A stretch of 64,000 nucleotides of DNA from an uncultured Jannaschia sp. (GTDB lineage Bacteria > Pseudomonadota > Alphaproteobacteria > Rhodobacterales > Rhodobacteraceae): NCBI RefSeq assembly GCF_947503795.1, contig NZ_CANNEZ010000001.1, positions 1,541,001 to 1,605,000 of the forward strand. The letters are read 5' to 3'. A program made the translations under genes and the position numbers. Below the pieces are notes generated by a model. That model ran no database searches. It saw only the letters and a program-made list of their open reading frames with translations, and was not told the origin of the DNA. Numbering within the stretch: the stretch's first letter is position 1; each line of letters starts with the position of its first letter. Positions 1 through 8,224 of this stretch are shown piece by piece.

Positions 1-1322
1 GCCCCCGTCGGGTAGGCCGCGGGCATCGACTTCACCTGCGCCGCCGTCAGCCCCAGCTTGATCGCCAGTGAGAAGACATTGATCAGCTCGGCGTAGTCTG
101 GGCCGAACATGTGCGCGCCGAGAACCTTGCCGTCCATGCCGGTAATGACCTTCGCCCCCGCGTAACTTTCGCCAAGCCGCTTCTGCGAGAACCAGCCAGA
201 GGTGTCGGTGAAGCTAACATCGAATTCGCCCCCTTCTCGCGCCTCCTCCTCGAGGAGACCAACCCGGGCCAACTCGGGGATGGTAAACACGACACTCGGC
301 ACGCCGGTGTAGTCAGGCTCGGTGCGCTTCTCCTTCAGCATATTCGAGGCTGCGATCTTGCCCTCGAAGACCGCTACCGGGGTCAGCGGTTTGCCGGGGG
401 ATGCGGCGGAGTCGCCTGCTGCGAAGATGCGCGGGTTCGACGATGATTGGAGCCAGGGTGTGACCTCCACGCCGCCATGCTCGGTTTCGATGCCCGCGGC
501 GGCGAGGTCGAGATGGTCGACGGCGGGCACCCTTCCGGCACCGTGGACGACGAGGTCGGCCTCGATGGCATGGTTCTCGCCCCCCTTCCGGTAGACCACG
601 CGGTGGACTCCCTCCGCCTCCTCGATCCGCTCGATCGCGGCTTCGGGGATGATCTCGATCCCGGCCGCGCGGCTGCGCTCGATCAGCATGTCGACGAGAT
701 CGGGGTCGAACATCTTCAGCTGCCGCGCGCCTCGGTCGAGGATCGTCACCTCCGCCCCCGCCCGCGCCGCGATATGGGCGAATTCGAATGAGATGTAGCC
801 GCCGCCGACGAAGACGATACGGCGGGGCAGCTCTGCGAGGTTGAGGAAGTCGGTGCTGTCGATCAGCTTTTTGGCGCCGGGGAAGTCCAGCGGCCGCGGC
901 TTTGCTCCTGTAGCGATCAGCGCGTGGCGGAAGCCGATCTCGCCATGAGCTTCGATCCCGATCCGGTCCTCGGCCGTGAAGCGAGCACGACCGTGCAGCG
1001 TGCGCACCCCGGCTTCCTTCAGGCCGCTTTCCATGCTCTCCGGCACCGGGTCGGTGAAGCTCTCCTTGTGGTTCATCAGCGCCGGCCAGTCGATACGGGT
1101 CTCGCCCGTGATGCCTTTGCCGGTCAGCCGCTGCGCGGCCTCGACCGCCTCGGCCCCGGCGCGGAGCATCTTTTTCGGGTCGCAGCCCCTGAGCGCGCAG
1201 GTGCCGCCGTAGGGAAGCTCGTCGACAATGGCGACCGACCAGCCGGCCTTGCTGCATTTCTTCGCGGCGTTGATCCCGGCCATGCCGGCGCCGATGACGA
1301 TCAGGTCGAGTGTTTCGGTCAT
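1..1322 (-). CDS. NAD(P)/FAD-dependent disulfide oxidoreductase, C-terminus off left edge
   Basis: About 440 residues are visible; the stop lies beyond the left edge. The protein starts at ATG 1322 and has an FAD-binding GAGMAG motif (residues 11-16), a redox-active pair C42/C47 in GGTCALRGCDPKK, a second Rossmann motif VGGGYISFEFA near residue 170, a FAAGD motif, and the start of the dimerisation domain. This is the glutathione reductase/MerA/dihydrolipoyl dehydrogenase superfamily. The ALRG filling of the redox pair differs from the VNVG of MerA just upstream, so it is a different subgroup and not a second MerA. It is the last visible gene on the mer strand, 48 bp after the small Cys-rich membrane gene, so it is probably co-transcribed with mer. 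Its substrate is not determined; reducing a low-molecular-weight disulfide during mercury stress is inference. Confidence 0.9.
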   Translation of the reverse strand, partial: MTETLDLIVIGAGMAGINAAKKCSKAGWSVAIVDELPYGGTCALRGCDPKKMLRAGAEAVEAAQRLTGKGITGETRIDWPALMNHKESFTDPVPESMESGLKEAGVRTLHGRARFTAEDRIGIEAHGEIGFRHALIATGAKPRPLDFPGAKKLIDSTDFLNLAELPRRIVFVGGGYISFEFAHIAARAGAEVTILDRGARQLKMFDPDLVDMLIERSRAAGIEIIPEAAIERIEEAEGVHRVVYRKGGENHAIEADLVVHGAGRVPAVDHLDLAAAGIETEHGGVEVTPWLQSSSNPRIFAAGDSAASPGKPLTPVAVFEGKIAASNMLKEKRTEPDYTGVPSVVFTIPELARVGLLEEEAREGGEFDVSFTDTSGWFSQKRLGESYAGAKVITGMDGKVLGAHMFGPDYAELINVFSLAIKLGLTAAQVKSMPAAYPTG

Positions 1323-1370
1323 ACATGCTCCTCGTTTCTCAAGTGTTGGGCTGGGGGTGCTCTGGGCTTT

Positions 1371-1733
1371 TCAGCGGTATCTGCCCATGAAGCGCTCGCT
1401 TCGCCCACAGATCGCCGCGGTGCCCCCGCCGACCGCGAGGCCGAGCCATTGCCATCCCCCGCCGCCCAACGGCACCAGCCCGGTGCCGTGGCCCAGCACT
1501 GGACACGTCATTGCCAGCAGATAGGGCCCGGTGTAGCGGCAATGGACACGCCCGCAGCGCCGGGCGTTGAGCAAGCAGGCCCCGCCCATCCAGACCAGCG
1601 CCAAAAGCCAGATCACCGTCTTGGGGCAATTGGGCAGCGGGATCGCCAGGAGCATGGCACCGAGGGGCAGCCACCACGCGATGAAAGAGCCGCTGGCCGA
1701 GCCAAGGAGATCGCGCGAAGACTTGTCACTCAT
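1371..1733 (-). CDS. Small Cys-rich membrane protein of the mer operon
   Basis: This 120-residue protein has three or four hydrophobic stretches and six cysteines (36, 53, 60, 65, 77, 109). A compact NARRCGRVHCRYTGP segment (residues 57-70) carries C60 and C65. It begins 3 bp after the merA stop on the same strand, so it belongs to the mer transcript. I do not know an assigned function. Membrane location plus several thiols suggests mercury handling or transport, which is inference. An overlapping frame (1339-1677) is hydrophilic and arginine-rich and is judged a shadow. Confidence 0.75.
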   Translation of the reverse strand: MSDKSSRDLLGSASGSFIAWWLPLGAMLLAIPLPNCPKTVIWLLALVWMGGACLLNARRCGRVHCRYTGPYLLAMTCPVLGHGTGLVPLGGGGWQWLGLAVGGGTAAICGRSERFMGRYR

Positions 1734-1736
1734 GGG

Positions 1737-3152
1737 TCACCCTGCGCAGCAACTAAGCGCGGCCACGTCCTTCTCGAAAGTTTGAGCGGCGAGCTTCAGG
1801 CCTTCGACCGTCGTGAGATAGGGCATGATCGTATCGCCCAACTCCTCGTAGGTGAGCCCCGCCTTCAGCGCCATCGCCGCCGTCTGGATGCTGTCTGCGC
1901 CCTCCGGGGCGAGGATCTGCGCGCCCAAGAGCCGTTTGCTGCCTGCTTCTGCCACCAGCTTGATCAGCCCGCGCTTGTCACGGGCGGCGAGCGCGCGCGG
2001 CACAGCGTCGAGCGGCAGAACCGAGGTCACGACCTCGTGCCCGACAGCCCGTGCCCGCGCTTCGCTCAGCCCCACACCCGCCACCTGCGGGTCGGAGAAG
2101 ACCACCCAGGGCATCGTGGCGTTGTCGTAGCTACGCGCCTCGTCCGCCACTGCATTCCGCGCGGCGAGTTTTGCGCCATAGGCCGCCATGTAGACGAATT
2201 GGTCTCGCCCGGTGACGTCGCCCGCGGCCCAGACCTTTGGGTTGTCGGTGCGCATATGCGCGTCGACGACGATCCCACCCCGCAAGTCGGTCTCGATCCC
2301 AGCAGCGCCGAGGTTCAGCCCGTCGCTGTTCGGCAGTCGTCCGGTGGCGAGCAGCAACCGCTCGGCGTCGAAGGTGTCTCCGACCGTGGTGGTCAGACGC
2401 ACGGTATCGCCGTCGCGGGTCACGCTCTCGTAGCCCGTGACCCGCGCCAGGCGGATGCCTTCCTTGGACAGATAGCCCTCCAGCGCTTGTGATATCTCTG
2501 GCTCCGCTTCCGGCAGCACGCCCCGGCGACTGATCAGCGTCACTTCGACACCCGCACGGGCGAAGAGCTGCACCAGTTCCACCCCGATATAGCCCGCACC
2601 GAGAACCAGCATCGAGGCTGGCAGTTCGGTCAGCTCCAGTGCCGAGGTGCTGTCGAGGACGTCGACCTCCTCGATGCCCGGGATTGTTGGCGCATGCGGG
2701 CGGGAGCCGGTCGCGATGACAATCTTCGTTGCTGAAAAGACCGCGCCGTCCACCATCAGGTGGCCGTCGTCGTCGAACCGGACGGCGCCCTCAATGTAGT
2801 CGATGTTCTCGTGCTGCGGCAAAACGTTGGCATACTTCGCCGCTCGTAACTCCTCCACCAGCGCTTGCTTCTGCGCCACCGTCGCGGCCCAATCGGTGAC
2901 GCGGCCCTCGGCCTCGATGCCGTCGAAGCGGCTCGCGCGGCGGGCATGATGCAAGCTTTCCACGGCGCGGATCAGGGCCTTCGAAGGCACACAGCCCACG
3001 TTGACGCATGTGCCGCCGATGGTCCCATTGCCGATCAGGGCCACCCGCGCCCCGGCTTCGGCGGCGGTGATCGCGGCCGAAAATCCCGCCGAGCCGGCGC
3101 CGATCACAGCAAGGTCATAGGCGCCGCTTTTGGGCGTGCAGCAATCTTTCAT
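1737..3152 (-). CDS. merA: Mercuric reductase MerA
   Basis: Cytosolic flavoenzyme of 471 residues that reduces Hg(II) to volatile Hg(0) with NADPH. It shows the FAD motif GAGSAG (near 18-23), the redox pair C49/C54 in GGTCVNVGCVPSK, an NAD(P) motif GAGYIG, AAGDVTG, and the vicinal C468/C469 near the C-terminus (SCCAG) that hand Hg(II) to the active site. The N-terminal HMA metal-binding domain of longer MerA proteins is absent; only a short MKDCC head remains. It follows merF by 10 bp, within an operon with merT, merP and merF. Family assignment is very secure. Confidence 0.98.
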   Translation of the reverse strand: MKDCCTPKSGAYDLAVIGAGSAGFSAAITAAEAGARVALIGNGTIGGTCVNVGCVPSKALIRAVESLHHARRASRFDGIEAEGRVTDWAATVAQKQALVEELRAAKYANVLPQHENIDYIEGAVRFDDDGHLMVDGAVFSATKIVIATGSRPHAPTIPGIEEVDVLDSTSALELTELPASMLVLGAGYIGVELVQLFARAGVEVTLISRRGVLPEAEPEISQALEGYLSKEGIRLARVTGYESVTRDGDTVRLTTTVGDTFDAERLLLATGRLPNSDGLNLGAAGIETDLRGGIVVDAHMRTDNPKVWAAGDVTGRDQFVYMAAYGAKLAARNAVADEARSYDNATMPWVVFSDPQVAGVGLSEARARAVGHEVVTSVLPLDAVPRALAARDKRGLIKLVAEAGSKRLLGAQILAPEGADSIQTAAMALKAGLTYEELGDTIMPYLTTVEGLKLAAQTFEKDVAALSCCAG

Positions 3153-3162
3153 GTCAGCCTCT

Positions 3163-3393
3163 TCAGTTGATGCGTTGGCGCCGCCAGAGCGCGTAGAGGG
3201 TGATGCCGATGAACACCGCGAGCGCTGGCAAAAGCACGAGGTCGAGCCAGCCCAGCACGGCCGACAGCCCGACCGCGCCCAGCAGGATCACGAGAACCGG
3301 GGTGAAGCAGCACAACGCCACGACGACAGTGCCGATCAGCCCGTATTTCAGAAGGCGGTCGTTCTTGCCCGAGGGTGTCTCGGGTTGGGTCAC
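3163..3393 (-). CDS. merF: Mercury transporter MerF
   Basis: Inner-membrane protein of 76 residues with two transmembrane helices. The vicinal pair C28/C29 in ALCCFTPVLVILLG is the MerF signature in helix 1. The second, C-terminal cysteine pair known from plasmid MerF is missing: the protein ends WRRQRIN. Its start overlaps the merP stop by 4 bp (ATGA at 3390-3393), indicating coupled translation. The expected role is moving Hg(II) from the periplasm or MerP to cytosolic MerA. Confidence 0.93.
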   Translation of the reverse strand: MTQPETPSGKNDRLLKYGLIGTVVVALCCFTPVLVILLGAVGLSAVLGWLDLVLLPALAVFIGITLYALWRRQRIN

Positions 3394-3686
3394 GATCCGC
3401 CCCCGGCAACGAGTGACGCCCCGTAGCCGACGCCGGTCACGGCAGCGACCAGAGCTTCGGGATCGGTTACGGCGTCGTCATATCGCAGCAGGTAAGTGCC
3501 ATCTTCGTCCTCGCCCTCGGTAAACTCGGCGATCTGCACGGTTTCCACTTTCTTCAGAGCGGCGGCGACGATGTAACTGCATGAGGGGCAGGTCAGCCCG
3601 GTAACATGCAGCCGGGTCTCGGCCTCGTCCGCCAGCGACATCGCAGGGGCCAGCATCAGAGCTGTGGCAAGAAGGGTTTGTTTCAT
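3390..3686 (-). CDS. merP: Periplasmic mercury-binding protein MerP
   Basis: This 98-residue protein has a signal peptide ending near residue 19 (ALMLAPAMSLA) and one HMA domain with the metal-binding motif GLTCPSC (C33, C36). MerP binds Hg(II) in the periplasm and passes it to MerT or MerF. It sits 13 bp after merT and overlaps merF by 4 bp. The domain is somewhat divergent and acid-rich in the middle (TEGEDEDG), but position and motif make the call firm. Confidence 0.93.
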   Translation of the reverse strand: MKQTLLATALMLAPAMSLADEAETRLHVTGLTCPSCSYIVAAALKKVETVQIAEFTEGEDEDGTYLLRYDDAVTDPEALVAAVTGVGYGASLVAGGGS

Positions 3687-3699
3687 CGGGGTCTCCGTA

Positions 3700-4095
3700 T
3701 CAGAAGGTCAGGATGCGCGGGGCGACATAGGGAAAGACCAAGGCCAGCAGCACGACGGCCAGTGCGCTCCAAAGAAGCGCCCGCATCACGCCCCGATCCA
3801 CTGGACGGGCGCAGGCGCCGGTGCCGCAGTTATCTGCGGGCACCGGGCGATAGGCTTTCCAGAAGCCATAGCCCAGAGCCACTGCCGCAAGGGAGAAGGT
3901 AACCCATTTATAGGCGTAAAGTGCCGTGAGCTGGCCGATGAAAACGCCGGTCACGCCGAGGCTGACAAGCACCAGCGGGAGGATGCAACAGGAGGTCATC
4001 GCCAGCGCGCCGAGCACCCCGGCACCGGTGGCGGCCCATCCCGACCTGTCCGGATGGTTTTGTGCCTGTCGCTCGGTCTCAGTCATCTCGCTCAT
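3700..4095 (-). CDS. merT: Mercury transport protein MerT
   Basis: Inner-membrane importer of Hg(II), 131 residues with three transmembrane helices. The pair C36/C37 lies in helix 1 (TSCCILPL) and a second pair C90/C95 in the cytoplasmic loop (NCGTGAC), as in known MerT. I chose the ATG at 4095 because the open frame upstream of it runs back through the mer operator and the -10 element (4128-4133), where translation cannot start from this promoter. It is the first gene of the merTPFA operon. Confidence 0.95.
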   Translation of the reverse strand: MSEMTETERQAQNHPDRSGWAATGAGVLGALAMTSCCILPLVLVSLGVTGVFIGQLTALYAYKWVTFSLAAVALGYGFWKAYRPVPADNCGTGACARPVDRGVMRALLWSALAVVLLALVFPYVAPRILTF

Positions 4096-4127
4096 CGCTT
4101 CGCCGTGGTTGTCGCTTGATGACAGGC

Positions 4128-4158
4128 AAGATAGGGTCTGTAGCAACTACAGGATCAA
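4128..4158 (-). promoter_or_regulatory. MerR-controlled promoter and operator of merTPFA
   Basis: On the minus strand a -35 element TTGATC (4158-4153) and a -10 element TATCTT (4133-4128) are separated by 19 bp. The spacer holds the perfect dyad CTGTAGTTGCTACAG (4152-4138). An overlong 19-bp spacer with a central dyad is the hallmark of MerR-activated promoters, where MerR-Hg(II) untwists the DNA. The merR start codon lies 12 bp beyond the -35 element on the other strand, so the same site probably also represses merR. Confidence 0.9.
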
Positions 4159-4169
4159 GGGGTTTTCTT

Positions 4170-4625
4170 ATGTCCGACGATCACGCTATCGCGAGCGACC
4201 TGAAGCGCGCCGACCTCGCGCGCCTGACGGGCTGCAATCTCGAGACGATCCGCTACTACGAGAACGTCGGCCTGATGCCCGATCCGCCGCGCACGGCATC
4301 GGGCCATCGCCGCTACGGCACAGCGCATGTGGAGCGGCTGAGTTTCGTGATGCGGGCCCGGGATCTTGGCTTCACCATGGAAGAGATCCGCGGCCTGCTG
4401 TCCCTCGTTGATCGCGGAAGCCATACCTGCGCCGAGGTCGAACGGATGGGCCGCCACCATCTCGACGTCGTCCGAACCAAGATCCGCGACCTCCAGATGA
4501 TTGAAGCCGTTCTCGCCGGAACGATCGCACGCTGCACCGGCACCGACACCCCTGACTGCCCGTTGCTCGATGTTCTCAACGAGGGGCAAGCCAATTCAGA
4601 ACGGGTAGTAAGGGCGTCCGAATAG
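4170..4625 (+). CDS. merR: MerR family mercury-responsive regulator
   Basis: This 151-residue protein has an N-terminal winged helix-turn-helix (ETIRYYENVGL near 25-35, SGHRRYG near 44-50), a long dimerisation helix and a C-terminal metal loop. Cysteines C87, C122 and C130 match the three Hg(II)-binding cysteines of Tn501 MerR; the 35-residue spacing of the first two is identical, and the second gap is one residue shorter. The start at ATG 4170 is chosen because upstream in-frame codons lie inside the divergent promoter. It is divergent from merT and should activate merTPFA when Hg(II) binds. Confidence 0.93.
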   Translation: MSDDHAIASDLKRADLARLTGCNLETIRYYENVGLMPDPPRTASGHRRYGTAHVERLSFVMRARDLGFTMEEIRGLLSLVDRGSHTCAEVERMGRHHLDVVRTKIRDLQMIEAVLAGTIARCTGTDTPDCPLLDVLNEGQANSERVVRASE

Positions 4626-5106
4626 CTGCCGTTCATGCGAGGTGCAGCGAAAGGCCGGTATCCGCCCTTGGCGTCTACAGGATCTTCTACGGCATTTCTG
4701 CGTCTCGAAACCTTGCCCGCACCGGCCGGTCGCCTAGGAACGGCATCTGCCTCGGCGTGGTAGAGTATGTGGTATGAGGAGTCTATTCGAAAGTGTTTCT
4801 TATCTTGTTACAGTATGTTATCAGTATTTTTACGCGGACTTCCGCTCCGCCACCACCCTCATTTCCGACTTAATTGTCGCGCGCCCTCGGCGGCGACCCC
4901 TTCTTTCCACGAGATCGCTGGACAGGTGCATCTCGAACGGCCGGCGCCCTTCAAAAACGCCAAGCACGGGCAGCAGACCGTATACGGCTCTTGGAACGGG
5001 ATCTGGAGATGTATCGCGCCGTGGAAAGCCGCGTCCCTGCGGCACGTCGAGTTATGAGCGGAGGCCGCGACTACGTGGGCCGCTCGCGCGAACGTCGCTG
5101 GCGGAG
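4626..5106. other. Intergenic region with an AT-rich patch; no confident gene
   Basis: Between merR and the usp gene I see no gene I can support. Around 4765-4875 the sequence is unusually AT-rich for this window, with several T runs. From about 4995 to 5055 one plus frame reads a protein-like stretch (LLERDLEMYRAVESRVPAA) with no recognisable family. The mixed composition suggests a junction at the edge of an acquired mer segment, but no terminal inverted repeats or transposase were found. Confidence 0.5.
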
Positions 5107-5541
5107 TCAGTGGCGGAGGACGAGCACCGAGCAGGTCGAATGGCGCACCACGCGCGCGGCGTTGGGGCCGAGGAGGTAGTCCTGGAAGTTCGGCCGATGC
5201 GCGCCCATCACGATGAGGCGGGCGTCGAGCGACGCGGCGGTCGCAAGGATCTCCTCGTAGGCCACCCCGTGCCGCACGACATGCTTGATCCCGGCCTCCG
5301 CGGCCTCGCCGAGGACCGCGGCCACGGAGCGGTGCAACGCCTCGGCCGCATCCGCCAGCGCCTTTTGCTCCGCGCCCTCCTCGAAATACGCGCCGACGAT
5401 GCTCATCCCGAAGTCGGGGATCGCGGTGACGACGGCCAGGTGGCCGTCATCCTGCTCGGCCCTGCGCCGCGCCTCCGTCAGGATCATCGCGTGGTTTTCG
5501 GGATGGGCCAGATCTATGGCGGCGAGGATGGTGCCGATCAT
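5107..5541 (-). CDS. UspA family protein of the TRAP operon
   Basis: A single universal stress protein domain of 144 residues, starting MIGTILAAIDLAHPEN. The C-terminal strand-loop (VMGAHRPNFQDYLLGPNAA) sits where ATP-binding Usp proteins carry G-x2-G-x9-G-S/T, but the second glycine is not conserved. The start (ATG 5541) overlaps the TRAP permease stop by 4 bp. A UspA protein encoded with a TRAP transporter recalls Halomonas TeaD, which tunes uptake by TeaABC; a similar modulatory role here is inference. Confidence 0.88.
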   Translation of the reverse strand: MIGTILAAIDLAHPENHAMILTEARRRAEQDDGHLAVVTAIPDFGMSIVGAYFEEGAEQKALADAAEALHRSVAAVLGEAAEAGIKHVVRHGVAYEEILATAASLDARLIVMGAHRPNFQDYLLGPNAARVVRHSTCSVLVLRH

Positions 5542-8141
5542 GCCGCCACCTCCTCGGGGCGCCGATCCGCCCGGCGCTGCTGCAGGAACGCGACCAGGGC
5601 CAGCAGAAGGAATGCCGGCAGGTAGAAGATCTCCTTGGGCATGCGGTCGGCCTCGACCTCGATGCCGGTGACGACCCAGTCGAAGTCGACACCCATCTGC
5701 TCGGCCGGTCCGCCGAAGGCGAGAAGGTCCACGATGACTGACCCATCCCGTTCCACGAGGTCGAGCCCGGCGCTCTGCGACAACCGGTCGAAGCCCGAGG
5801 GGCCGGCCTCGCCCAGCGGCAGGAGGAACGTGGACGACACGAAGGTTCCGTCGATCGTCTCGCCCTCCAGCCCGATGCGGACTTCGCTGTCCGGCGGCGC
5901 CTCCTCGGCCAGGGCGAAGATCTCGGCGGGCGGCATCTGGACGAAGGGATCCTGCACCTGGTCCAGCCAGAAGCCCGGCCTGAACAGCGTCAGAGCCACC
6001 AGCACAAGGGCGACCGATTCCCAGATGCGCGAGCGGGTCAGGAACCAGCCCATGGTTCCGGCGGCGAAGACCAGCATCGCGATGAGCGCCACGATGAAGA
6101 CGAACACCGCCTGCACCGGCCCGACATCTATCAACAGAAGGTCGGTGTTGAAGATGAACAGGAACGGCAGGAGCGCCGTTCGGATCGAGTAGAAGAACGC
6201 CTGGAAGCCGGTCTTGATCGTATCCCCGCCCGAGATCGCGGCGGCCGCAAAGCTGGCCAGTCCCACGGGTGGCGTCACGTCGGCCATGATCCCGAAGTAG
6301 AAGACGAACATGTGTACCGCGATCAGCGGCACGATCAGCCCGTTCTGCGCGCCCAGTTCGACCACGACGCCCGCCATCAGCGAAGACACGACGATGTAGT
6401 TGGCGGTTGTCGGCAGACCCATCCCGAGGATGATCGAGATGATTGCCACGAAAAGCAGCATGAGCATCAGGTTGCCAGCCGACAGAAATTCCACGAACTC
6501 GGCCATGACCTGGCCCACGCCGGTCAGCGTGACCGAGCCCACGATGATGCCCGCCACGGCCATGGCGCAGGCCAGGCCGATCATGTTGCGGGCGCCGATG
6601 ATGAGGCCTTCGACCGCTTCCGCGGCGCCGTCCTTCAGGCGGGCGAAGGCCTGCCCCTCGCCTCGGAAGATCGCCTTGAGCGGCTTCTGCGTCAGCAGCG
6701 TCAGCAGCATGAAGCTGGCCGACCAGAAGGCCGCGAAGCCGGGCGACTTCCGCTCGACCATCAGCAGGTACATCAGCAGGAAGATCGGCAGCAGGTAGTA
6801 GATGCCCGAACGGAAGATGTCGCGGGTCGGAGGCAGGTTCTGCATCGACTCGACCGACAGCTCCAGGTCCGGCTCGCGCGCGGCATAGGCGACGGCGCCC
6901 ACATATGCGCCGAGGAAGACCGCCACGAGCACGTAGGTCGCCGCGTCGCCCAGGGCTCCGAAGACCAGCCCGACCAGCAGGCCCGCGACATAGAGCGTGC
7001 CGCCGGCCACGATGATGCCGATGCAGATCGCGAGGACCGCGCGCAGGATGAAGATGATGGGGTTCATGCGGCTGGTGCCGGTCATGCCCATCTTCAGCGC
7101 CTCGAGATGGACGATATAGACCAGCGCCACGTAGGAGATGGCCGCGGGCACGATGGCCGTCTTGACGACCTCCACGTAGGAGACGCCGACATATTCCGTC
7201 ATCAGGAAGGCGACCGCACCCATCACCGGCGGCGTCAGCACCCCGTTGATCGAGGACGACACCTCGATGGCGCCGGCCTTGGCGGGCGAGAAGCCAACCT
7301 TCTTCATCAGCGGGATAGTGAAGGTGCCGGTGGTGACGACATTGGCGATCGACGAGCCGGAGATAAGCCCCGTTGCGGCCGACGCGATGACCGCAGCCTT
7401 GGCCGGACCGCCGCGCAGGTGGCCCAGCGTGGCGAAAGCGAGGCTGAGGAAGTAATTGCCCGCCCCCGCCTGGTTGAGCAGCGCGCCGAAGAGCACGAAG
7501 AGGAACACGAAGCCCGAGGACACGCCGAGTGCCACGCCGAATACGCCCTCGGTCGTCAGCCACATGTGACTCATCGCGCGTTCGATGGAGGCGCCGCGCC
7601 ATCGGATCACGTCCGGCAGGATCTCGGACGAGCCGAAGAAGACATAGGCCAGCATGACCGCGGCCACGATCATCAGCGGCAGGCCCAGCGAGCGGCGCGC
7701 GGCCTCCATCAACAGGACGACGCCGATGCAGGCGAAGACAAGATCGGTGGTGGACGGCGCGCCGGACCGCGCGGCCAGCCCGTCCCAGAAAAGGAAGAGG
7801 TAGCCCGCCGAGAAGGCCGCCAGCAGCGCCAGGATCCAATCCTGGACGGGGATCGTGTGGCGGGGGCTGGATTTCAGCGTCGGGAAGGCGGTGAAGGCGA
7901 GGAAGACCGCGAACGCCAGGTGGATCGAGCGGGCTTGCGCGTTGTTCACGACGCCGAAGCCTATCTCGTAGGGGATCGGCGAGGCGATCCAGAGCTGGAA
8001 CAGCGACCAGATCAGCGGCACGCCCCAGAGCACGCCGCGCGAGAAGCCCCCGGTGGGCGCGCGCGCCCCAGTATCGGCTTCGGCGATGAAATCGTCGACG
8101 TCCGGGCGGTTCGGAGCCTCGATGGGGGCCTTGTCGGTCAT
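5538..8141 (-). CDS. TRAP transporter fused permease (TAXI type)
   Basis: A large inner-membrane protein of about 867 residues with many transmembrane helices. It is a fusion of the small DctQ-like and large DctM-like TRAP permease units, as usual for TAXI systems. Conserved DctM-like segments include GLPTTANYIV and ADVTPPVGLASFAAAAISG. The C-terminal 150 residues form a non-transport extension typical of this subgroup. ATG 8141 (MTDKAPIEAP) is chosen over an arginine-rich upstream extension. The system uses an ion gradient to import an organic anion delivered by the periplasmic protein encoded 83 bp upstream. The substrate is unknown; the neighbouring catabolic operon suggests an amine or amino-acid derivative. 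Confidence 0.95.
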   Translation of the reverse strand: MTDKAPIEAPNRPDVDDFIAEADTGARAPTGGFSRGVLWGVPLIWSLFQLWIASPIPYEIGFGVVNNAQARSIHLAFAVFLAFTAFPTLKSSPRHTIPVQDWILALLAAFSAGYLFLFWDGLAARSGAPSTTDLVFACIGVVLLMEAARRSLGLPLMIVAAVMLAYVFFGSSEILPDVIRWRGASIERAMSHMWLTTEGVFGVALGVSSGFVFLFVLFGALLNQAGAGNYFLSLAFATLGHLRGGPAKAAVIASAATGLISGSSIANVVTTGTFTIPLMKKVGFSPAKAGAIEVSSSINGVLTPPVMGAVAFLMTEYVGVSYVEVVKTAIVPAAISYVALVYIVHLEALKMGMTGTSRMNPIIFILRAVLAICIGIIVAGGTLYVAGLLVGLVFGALGDAATYVLVAVFLGAYVGAVAYAAREPDLELSVESMQNLPPTRDIFRSGIYYLLPIFLLMYLLMVERKSPGFAAFWSASFMLLTLLTQKPLKAIFRGEGQAFARLKDGAAEAVEGLIIGARNMIGLACAMAVAGIIVGSVTLTGVGQVMAEFVEFLSAGNLMLMLLFVAIISIILGMGLPTTANYIVVSSLMAGVVVELGAQNGLIVPLIAVHMFVFYFGIMADVTPPVGLASFAAAAISGGDTIKTGFQAFFYSIRTALLPFLFIFNTDLLLIDVGPVQAVFVFIVALIAMLVFAAGTMGWFLTRSRIWESVALVLVALTLFRPGFWLDQVQDPFVQMPPAEIFALAEEAPPDSEVRIGLEGETIDGTFVSSTFLLPLGEAGPSGFDRLSQSAGLDLVERDGSVIVDLLAFGGPAEQMGVDFDWVVTGIEVEADRMPKEIFYLPAFLLLALVAFLQQRRADRRPEEVAA

Positions 8142-8224
8142 GTCGCGTCTCCGCCGCTGGCTCGTCCGAGGCCGTCCGCGCGGCATGCGCGGACGGCCGT
8201 CTCGTTGGGCTCAGCCCCGGCGGA

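Noticed and set aside
5107-7839. 910-codon minus-strand frame covering usp and part of the permease
   Set aside because: Only its last 144 codons (from ATG 5541) are a gene; the rest is an out-of-frame reading of the TRAP permease.
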